Shown here piece by piece: positions 8,573-10,841 of a stretch of 10,841 nucleotides of DNA. The notes beneath the pieces were generated by a model that made no database searches, was not told the origin of the DNA, and saw only the letters and a program-made list of their open reading frames with translations. A program made the translations under genes and the position numbers. This stretch comes from QQUD01 sp039029915 (GTDB lineage Bacteria > Chloroflexota > Anaerolineae > Promineifilales > Promineifilaceae), in contig JBCCFD010000258.1 of the NCBI GenBank assembly GCA_039029915.1, positions 1-10,841 on the forward strand, written 5' to 3'. Position 1 is the stretch's first letter. Every line of letters starts with the position of its first letter.

Positions 8573-8598
8573 GGAGTGAATACGGCCGTATCCACTCC
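8573..8598. repeat. 26-bp palindrome just upstream of the recombinase
   Basis: Twelve of thirteen base pairs match around the centre at 8585/8586. The core is ATACGGCCGTAT and the arms are GGAGTG and CACTCC. It lies between the stop of the 76-aa gene and the recombinase Shine-Dalgarno. It could be an operator, an mRNA hairpin limiting recombinase translation, or a processing site. No T-tract follows on either strand, so it is not an intrinsic terminator. It extends one copy of the iterated octamer. Confidence 0.6.
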
Positions 8599-8607
8599 TG
8601 AAATAAT

Positions 8608-8838
8608 CTATTTACCTATACTCATCAAAACTTCTGAAACAGTCATAAAAAACGGCATGACATGGCATTGTGTGATCAATTCGCCAAAATCATTGAGGGT
8701 ACCATGCTCAACAATCAGCTCAGCGTTCTCGCCAACGGTCGTTTCCCAACGTCGAATTTGTACAAACCGCTCACCAACCTTATCTGGTGATTCTTCATGC
8801 AAAATTTCCATTACTGCTTGACTTGATCTTTGATTCAT
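8608..8838 (-). CDS. Small protein of unknown function in the recombinase operon (76 aa)
   Basis: A 76-residue protein I do not recognise. It starts MNQRSSQAVMEILHEESPDK, is acidic in the middle (VGENAELIVEHG) and has a hydrophobic C-terminal part with MPFFMTVSEVLM. There is no clear signal peptide, and the hydrophobic stretch is too short and mixed for a confident membrane segment. AGGAG lies eight bases before the ATG, which supports translation. It lies 53 bp upstream of the recombinase and 92 bp downstream of the 134-aa gene on the same strand, so co-transcription is likely and a role in controlling or helping recombination is possible (inference). It contains AACGGTCGTTTC, one base off the iterated palindrome. 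Confidence 0.65.
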   Translation of the reverse strand: MNQRSSQAVMEILHEESPDKVGERFVQIRRWETTVGENAELIVEHGTLNDFGELITQCHVMPFFMTVSEVLMSIGK

Positions 8839-8854
8839 TTAATTTGCTCCTATT

Positions 8855-8863
8855 TGGTAAAAT
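8855..8863 (+). promoter_or_regulatory. Extended -10 promoter for a plus-strand small RNA
   Basis: TGGTAAAAT matches the extended -10 form TGnTAnAAT-like (TG at 8855-8856, TAAAAT at 8858-8863), which can work without a -35 box. Initiation would be near 8870, just before the hairpin that begins at 8869-8873. No -35 at normal spacing is seen. Confidence 0.4.
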
Positions 8864-8869
8864 AGCGAG

Positions 8870-8953
8870 CGAGAAGTCCAAAGCCCTTCCAAAGCAATTG
8901 GACTTCCTCGCAATTGAGGCGTGTTCAAAGTTAATCTTTGGACGCGCTTTTTT
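8870..8953 (+). ncRNA. Candidate antisense small RNA with two hairpins
   Basis: About 84 nt on the plus strand, between two minus-strand genes. Hairpin A: 8869-8881 pairs with 8898-8911 (13 bp, one bulged base, 16-nt loop). Hairpin B: 8919-8930 pairs with 8936-8947 (12 bp, loop TTAAT), followed by six T (8948-8953). Hairpin B has two G-U pairs as plus-strand RNA that would be A-C mismatches in the minus-strand RNA, so it is built to work on the plus strand. TCCAAAG occurs twice (8877-8883 and 8888-8894), and either copy could pair with CTTTGGA (8936-8942) of the terminator arm, giving a possible switch. The RNA is antisense to the end of the 134-aa gene and the leader of the 76-aa gene, so it could restrain the recombinase operon. 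The function is inferred. Confidence 0.45.
8919..8953 (+). terminator. Intrinsic terminator, plus strand
   Basis: A 12-bp G+C-rich stem (8919-8930 with 8936-8947, two G-U wobbles), a 5-nt loop and a run of six T. It points the opposite way to every protein gene around it, so it implies a plus-strand transcript. The loop coincides with the stop codon of the 134-aa gene. Confidence 0.65.
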
Positions 8954-9335
8954 GATTATCAGGCTTTAGCCACTTACAAATAACATCGGCAGGTGTTTCT
9001 AGTAACCAAGTTAGATACTCTGACCATTTAGCTTGATTTCCCAGCAATTGGGCTTCATATGGCTTTAGACATTTATTAATATTGAAACGCTTGCGAACAA
9101 GTTCAAGCATGTTTTCTTCGTTAAACGGCCGTTTCTGCACTCTTACAACCTCGCAAGCCCAAAGAAATGAATGCTCAAATAATGCTCGTTTTTCAACTAC
9201 ATCAAATTGCCAAGGCTGATCACCATACGCTACATTCCATCCTTCAGCAGCTAATAGTTCAATTACCCGTTTAGCGTCCTGTGGAGAAGATCGTTCATCC
9301 AAATGGTATTCACTGATAAAAATTTTTTGATACAT
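8931..9335 (-). CDS. Unrecognised element protein (134 aa)
   Basis: A 134-residue soluble protein of mixed charge that I cannot assign. It begins MYQKIFISEYHLDERSSPQD, has a Trp-rich middle (EGWNVAYGDQPWQFDVVEK), one C-E-V-V and one INKC cysteine, and ends in a lysine-rich tail. I start at ATG 9335 because AAGGA lies eight bases upstream; a TTG start at 9356 would put that site inside the gene. An in-frame UGA lies further upstream (9375-9377), in a two-codon ORF with a better ribosome site, so translation may be coupled to it or limited by it. The gene contains one iterated palindrome read as K-R-P-F. It lies downstream of the structured leader and terminator and upstream of the 76-aa gene and recombinase. 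The wording of its N-terminus might suggest a small regulator, but no motif supports that. Confidence 0.7.
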   Translation of the reverse strand: MYQKIFISEYHLDERSSPQDAKRVIELLAAEGWNVAYGDQPWQFDVVEKRALFEHSFLWACEVVRVQKRPFNEENMLELVRKRFNINKCLKPYEAQLLGNQAKWSEYLTWLLETPADVICKWLKPDNQKSASKD

Positions 9336-9374
9336 GAAATTTTTCCTTTCACTCAATTTCAGCCAATAAGTAGG

Positions 9375-9395
9375 TCAAATCATTTGCACCTCCTT
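9375..9395 (-). CDS. Two-codon ORF (AUG AUU UGA) with a near-perfect Shine-Dalgarno
   Basis: AAGGAGGTG (9395-9387) is followed, five bases after GGAGG, by ATG (9383-9381), ATT and TGA (9377-9375). This is the best ribosome binding site in the window, yet it opens a Met-Ile dipeptide only. The frame is the same as that of the 134-aa gene 40 bp on. It could be a translational control minigene, a coupling device, or the remnant of a longer start lost by a nonsense mutation. A nine-codon TTG-initiated frame overlaps it and is less likely. Confidence 0.4.
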   Translation of the reverse strand, partial: KEVQMI

Positions 9396-9435
9396 AAAAT
9401 AAAAACAGCCTTCCCGCTGGATTGCAGAAAGGCTG
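9396..9435 (-). terminator. Intrinsic terminator or attenuator before the 134-aa gene
   Basis: On the minus strand, CAGCCTT (9435-9429) pairs with AAGGCTG (9412-9406), extendable to 10 bp with wobbles, and TTTTTATTTT follows. It ends right before the Shine-Dalgarno of the two-codon ORF. It would end the upstream structured RNA or attenuate the operon. Confidence 0.65.
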
Positions 9436-9593
9436 AAGGAAGATGTGGGTTAAACGGCCGTAACCATGCACCACACATCAGGATATGCTAGAATTTTTCA
9501 GCCCGTCGCTGCTTCATCCAGCGGTCGGGTATGGCTTCGTGGATGTTGGCGCATCTGCGAAGCCTACTTTTAGATCAAATATGTATCGCTACG
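9396..9593 (-). ncRNA. Structured RNA or regulated 5' leader, about 198 nt
   Basis: Runs from the start expected for the promoter at 9600-9628 to the terminator at 9396. Three hairpins precede the terminator. Hairpin I: 9558-9564 with 9533-9539 (7 bp) plus inner 9552-9555 with 9542-9545 (4 bp), symmetric 2/2 internal loop. Hairpin II: 9526-9529 with 9502-9505 and 9519-9523 with 9507-9511 (9 bp, small internal loop). Hairpin III: 9474-9479 with 9442-9447 and 9461-9465 with 9448-9452 (11 bp, 8-nt bulge, loop containing the CGGCCG core). It matches no riboswitch, tRNA, tmRNA or 6S pattern I know. It has promoter, fold and terminator of its own, so it could be an independent RNA gene; alternatively it is the attenuated leader of the operon that ends in the recombinase. 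Confidence 0.5.
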
Positions 9594-9601
9594 ATACATA
9601 T
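9579..9601. promoter_or_regulatory. Perfect 23-bp operator palindrome over the promoter
   Basis: Half-sites ATATGTATCG and CGATACATAT, ten of ten pairs, separated by CTA. It overlaps the last bases of the minus-strand -10 box and the expected start site, the classic position for a repressor. The same ten-base half-site recurs at 10178-10187 at the start of the ribbon-helix-helix gene, making that protein the natural candidate ligand. Confidence 0.65.
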
Positions 9602-9628
9602 TATAGTATGAAAAAAGCGTTCTGTAAA
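9600..9628 (-). promoter_or_regulatory. Strong sigma-70-type promoter between xis and the 134-aa gene
   Basis: Minus-strand TTTACA (9628-9623, five of six consensus bases) and TATAAT (9605-9600, six of six) with a 17-bp spacer. It is the best promoter in the window. The start would be near 9593, inside the operator palindrome. It drives the structured RNA and, by read-through, the 134-aa, 76-aa and recombinase genes. Confidence 0.7.
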
Positions 9629-9640
9629 TTTCAATTTTTT

Positions 9641-9844
9641 TCAGGGCTTTGGTCCCCACCGTTTATCATTGGAATTTACGGCCGTTTCAAGATAGGTTTC
9701 AAGCGACTGTTTACTCACTTGCCAAACGGTACCAAATTTTTGTCCTTCAATCTCACCAGCTCGTAATAAACGTCGGAGATGAATAAGATGATACCCACTA
9801 ATTTTGGCGGCTTGGGCGGTTGTTATCCACTCAGTTTTTGTCAT
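9641..9844 (-). CDS. Excisionase-type helix-turn-helix protein
   Basis: A 67-residue DNA-binding protein. WITTAQAAKISGYHLIHLRRLLRAG is cut here as ITTAQAAKISG (first helices), HLIHLRRLLRAG (recognition helix) and GTVWQVSKQSLETYL (wing and last helix), the layout of the MerR-like HTH_17/excisionase family. Such proteins bend attachment-site DNA or steer integrases toward excision. I start at ATG 9844; a TTG at 9850 is also in frame. There is no Shine-Dalgarno at proper spacing; instead TAGAAT lies six bases before the ATG, so a leaderless mRNA is possible. It lies between the ribbon-helix-helix gene and the promoter of the recombinase operon, but is separate from that operon's transcript. An iterated palindrome near the end encodes T-A-V. 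It could also be a plain transcriptional regulator. Confidence 0.8.
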   Translation of the reverse strand: MTKTEWITTAQAAKISGYHLIHLRRLLRAGEIEGQKFGTVWQVSKQSLETYLETAVNSNDKRWGPKP

Positions 9845-9918
9845 GGTCAAATTCTACTCGTCCTTTCCGCAATAACGCAATCAGGTTGATATTCAGTTGT
9901 AAACTTCTTTGAAATTCC

Positions 9919-9936
9919 CGCCCAAAAATTGGGGCG
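9919..9936. repeat. Short G+C-rich inverted repeat before xis
   Basis: CGCCCAA (9919-9925) pairs with TTGGGGCG (9929-9936) with one bulged base and a loop of three A. No T-tract follows on either strand. It lies in the 137-bp gap between the ribbon-helix-helix and xis genes and might be a regulatory site. Nothing else is recognisable in that gap. Confidence 0.25.
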
Positions 9937-9981
9937 TGAAGGAATGTTTAGTTGCACAAAAATTGTAAGCAAAGTTAATCT

Positions 9982-10185
9982 TTATTTTGAAATGTCAACA
10001 ATTCGTCTTACCTCTTTCGTTGGCGGTTCAATACGGCCGTTTTCCAGCTCATTCAGAGCATACAGAAGAAGCCAGTTACTTAAATCTGCCATACTTAAAT
10101 TACGGGAGGACGCTAATCGTTTAATCCGTTCTGGAATTGTGTTATTTACATAGATTGTCATGTTCTTACGCTCATCTCGATACAT
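9982..10185 (-). CDS. Ribbon-helix-helix (CopG/Arc-like) regulator
   Basis: A 67-residue protein. MTIYVNNTIPERIKRLA is the expected beta-strand plus first helix, and LSMADLSNWLLLYALNEL the second helix, so it should dimerise and insert the paired strand into the major groove. Two starts are possible. ATG 10185 gives eight extra residues, with AGAGG 11 bases upstream. ATG 10161 starts directly at the beta-strand but has no clear ribosome site. A half-site CGATACATAT covers the upstream ATG and matches the palindrome at the recombinase-operon promoter, so the protein may control both itself and the operon. In plasmids, such proteins limit rep copy number or transfer genes; here it lies right after the rep-like ATPase. 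One iterated palindrome encodes N-G-R. Confidence 0.8.
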   Translation of the reverse strand: MYRDERKNMTIYVNNTIPERIKRLASSRNLSMADLSNWLLLYALNELENGRIEPPTKEVRRIVDISK

Positions 10186-10187
10186 AT
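10178..10187. promoter_or_regulatory. Operator half-site at the start of the ribbon-helix-helix gene
   Basis: CGATACATAT, identical over ten bases to one arm of the palindrome at 9579-9601. It overlaps the first possible start codon (10185), where binding would block initiation or transcription. Only one arm is present, so binding may be weaker than at the full palindrome. Confidence 0.45.
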
Positions 10188-10223
10188 CTGTTTAAACCTC
10201 TTTAAGCAAAACAACCAAAGCAA

Positions 10224-10284
10224 GTGCGGTAAGGCAAATTAGCCTTTTCAACCATTTCAACCCACCGCACCCCATTTCAACCCA
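10224..10284. repeat. Iteron-like direct repeats within an inverted repeat, next to rep
   Basis: CCATTTCAACCCA occurs at 10252-10264 and 10272-10284, 20 bp apart (about two helical turns), and the core TTTCAACC occurs a third time at 10246-10253. GTGCGGT (10224-10230) and ACCGCAC (10264-10270) form a perfect 7-bp inverted repeat enclosing a smaller AAGGC/GCCTT hairpin (10231-10246). The cluster fills the 101-bp gap after the rep-like gene and could be part of an origin or a terminator region. Confidence 0.4.
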
Positions 10285-10286
10285 AA

Positions 10287-10841
10287 TCAATTATCCTGTA
10301 CAACCCCATCCTCAATTAACTTGAAAAGGTTAGGAATACGGCCGTTTCGACTACTGCCGCGCTCAATACGTTTGACATAGCCATGCTCAATAAGTGAATC
10401 TAAATCGTTGTGAATAGATTGAACTGTCACATCACGATAGCTTGCTAACATCTCGGCAGTGACGCCATCATTATTTACATTCATATCTTTTAAGGCTTCA
10501 AGTGTTCTTTTGCCTTTACGGATTCTGTCGATTATTTCCCCAGCTCCTACGAATTCCCAACCAGTACCGTTATTAATCTGCCGCAGCGTCATATTTGTAC
10601 TTTCAAAATCCCTACTTTCAACGTACAGTTTGGCTTCTTTTTCTCCCTGCTTCCGTTCAAGAGCAAACCCTACATCATATGCACCTCGGATAGAACTAGC
10701 ACCACGAAAAGTTGAAAAAATATCCTCGTTAAACGATTTATTGGTGTGGTGAACAATGAGAATAGTTGTATCCGTCGTATGGGCGATTCGAGCCAGTTCG
10801 TTAAGAATAGCCCCCATTTCGGTATTGGAATTTTCATCTAC
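10287..10841 (-). CDS. RepA-like AAA ATPase with C-terminal winged helix (5' end outside window)
   Basis: 184 residues are visible; the N-terminal part with Walker A lies beyond the right edge. The visible start DENSNTEM follows where Walker B ends in AAA_25/RepA ATPases. TTILIVHHTNKS is the sensor strand, and FRGASSIRGAYDVGFAL the conserved RGxSxxxxxxD segment of this family. The last about 75 residues, after GKRTLEALKDM, form a winged helix (VTAEMLASYRDVTVQSIHNDLDSLIEHGYVKRI) ending in a basic GSSRNGRIP stretch. Relatives are hexameric replication helicases or helicase-like ATPases of plasmids, phages and integrative elements. An ATG at 10817 lies inside the domain and is not the real start. 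The gene is followed by iteron-like repeats and the ribbon-helix-helix gene. An iterated palindrome encodes N-G-R in the basic stretch. Whether it drives autonomous replication cannot be told from this part. Confidence 0.85.
   Translation of the reverse strand, partial: VDENSNTEMGAILNELARIAHTTDTTILIVHHTNKSFNEDIFSTFRGASSIRGAYDVGFALERKQGEKEAKLYVESRDFESTNMTLRQINNGTGWEFVGAGEIIDRIRKGKRTLEALKDMNVNNDGVTAEMLASYRDVTVQSIHNDLDSLIEHGYVKRIERGSSRNGRIPNLFKLIEDGVVQDN

Larger units (their letters stand above)
246..10345. repeat. Highly iterated palindrome ACGGCCGT, 20 copies
   Basis: Hand-located starts: 249, 846, 993, 1742, 1842, 2478, 3303, 3623, 3960, 4239, 5590, 6194, 6668, 6809, 8582, 9125, 9454, 9678, 10033, 10338. 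Simple base composition predicts about 0.1. Twelve copies extend to AACGGCCGTT; four (246, 2475, 3300, 3957) are the perfect 14-mer GAAACGGCCGTTTC, and ACGGCCGTTTC is the commonest one-sided form. One-base variants lie at 1161, 3447, 5077, 5381 and 8735. Copies occur in coding regions of both strands and between genes. None lies from 6817 to 8581, which covers the recombinase gene. Confidence 0.92.
6979..10841 (-). mobile_element. Left end of a putative integrated element (rep, xis, large serine recombinase)
   Basis: Inferred from gene content: a RepA-like ATPase, a ribbon-helix-helix regulator, an excisionase-like protein and a large serine recombinase, all on the minus strand, with the recombinase at the edge and its 3' end crossing into a chromosomal gene. 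Serine integrases commonly lie beside one attachment site. The left boundary is my estimate; it should lie near the end of the DUF1684 gene (about 6940-7010). The right boundary is outside the window, so no flanking duplication can be checked. Gene order recalls rep-xis-int modules of integrative plasmids. Confidence 0.6.

Noticed and set aside
9375..9377. UGA recoded as tryptophan or glycine, extending the 134-aa protein upstream
   Set aside because: All recognised genes end sensibly with standard code, including UGA stops of the xis-like and rep-like genes; no evidence for a variant code.
9396..9593. tRNA or tmRNA in the structured region
   Set aside because: No cloverleaf, no T-loop GGTTCGAATCC-like motif and no CCA-type acceptor stem could be found.
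9303..9766. Plus-strand frames of 62 and 93 codons across the xis-to-134-aa control region
   Set aside because: They run antisense through the promoter, operator and hairpins, lack ribosome sites and have no known motif.
8926..9983. 14-bp exact repeat CAAAGTTAATCTTT at 8926-8939 and 9970-9983
   Set aside because: A+T-rich, and one 14-mer match in a window this size is not far from chance; only the first copy is part of a strong hairpin.
246..10345. CRISPR array or dispersed mobile repeat (MITE-like) as explanation of the recurring palindrome
   Set aside because: Copies are only 8-14 bp, irregularly spaced, embedded in coding frames, without constant spacers or longer flanking homology.
10287..10817. 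ATG 10817 as the true start of the rep-like ATPase
   Set aside because: The frame continues to the edge with DENSNTEM, a family-typical stretch, so the start lies outside the window.

Overview
The window looks like a bacterial chromosome segment, most likely from Chloroflexota. This is inferred from a giant lipoprotein-type alpha-2-macroglobulin with a Thr/Pro linker after its lipobox, a membrane-anchored DsbA-like protein, a DUF1684 protein and moderate G+C. No rRNA or other taxonomic marker is present, so the assignment is tentative. It holds a host part (1 to about 6978) and the left end of what I read as an integrated mobile element (about 6979 to beyond 10841).

Host part: a 5'-complete, 3'-truncated alpha-2-macroglobulin gene (minus, 4402 to the window edge) and a small membrane protein gene (minus, 4746-4489). 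Divergently follow three plus-strand genes: tadA (tRNA adenosine deaminase, with a TATAAT box so close to its ATG that the mRNA is probably leaderless), a DsbA-family thioredoxin-fold protein, and a DUF1684 protein.

Element part, all protein genes on the minus strand: a RepA-like AAA ATPase with a C-terminal winged helix (cut by the right edge), a ribbon-helix-helix regulator, an excisionase-type HTH protein, two unrecognised small proteins (134 and 76 aa) and a 564-aa large serine recombinase. The recombinase reading frame runs about 119 bp antisense into the end of the DUF1684 gene. The order rep, regulator, xis, two orphans, integrase resembles integrative plasmid-like elements, with the attachment junction expected beside the recombinase 3' end.

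Between xis and the 134-aa gene lies a dense control region. A TTTACA-17-TATAAT promoter is overlapped by a 23-bp palindrome, whose half-site recurs at the start of the ribbon-helix-helix gene. After it come three hairpins in about 160 nt, an intrinsic terminator, a near-perfect Shine-Dalgarno before a two-codon ORF (AUG AUU UGA), and then the 134-aa gene. This could be a stand-alone structured RNA or an attenuated leader of the 134-aa/76-aa/recombinase operon. A second candidate small RNA, on the plus strand, sits between the 134- and 76-aa genes with an extended -10 box and its own terminator.

Throughout, host and element alike, the octamer palindrome ACGGCCGT occurs 20 times by hand count, where base composition predicts about 0.1. 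It is read in all three frames of the genes it crosses. It behaves like a highly iterated palindrome comparable to cyanobacterial HIP1, and it is absent from the A+T-rich recombinase gene.
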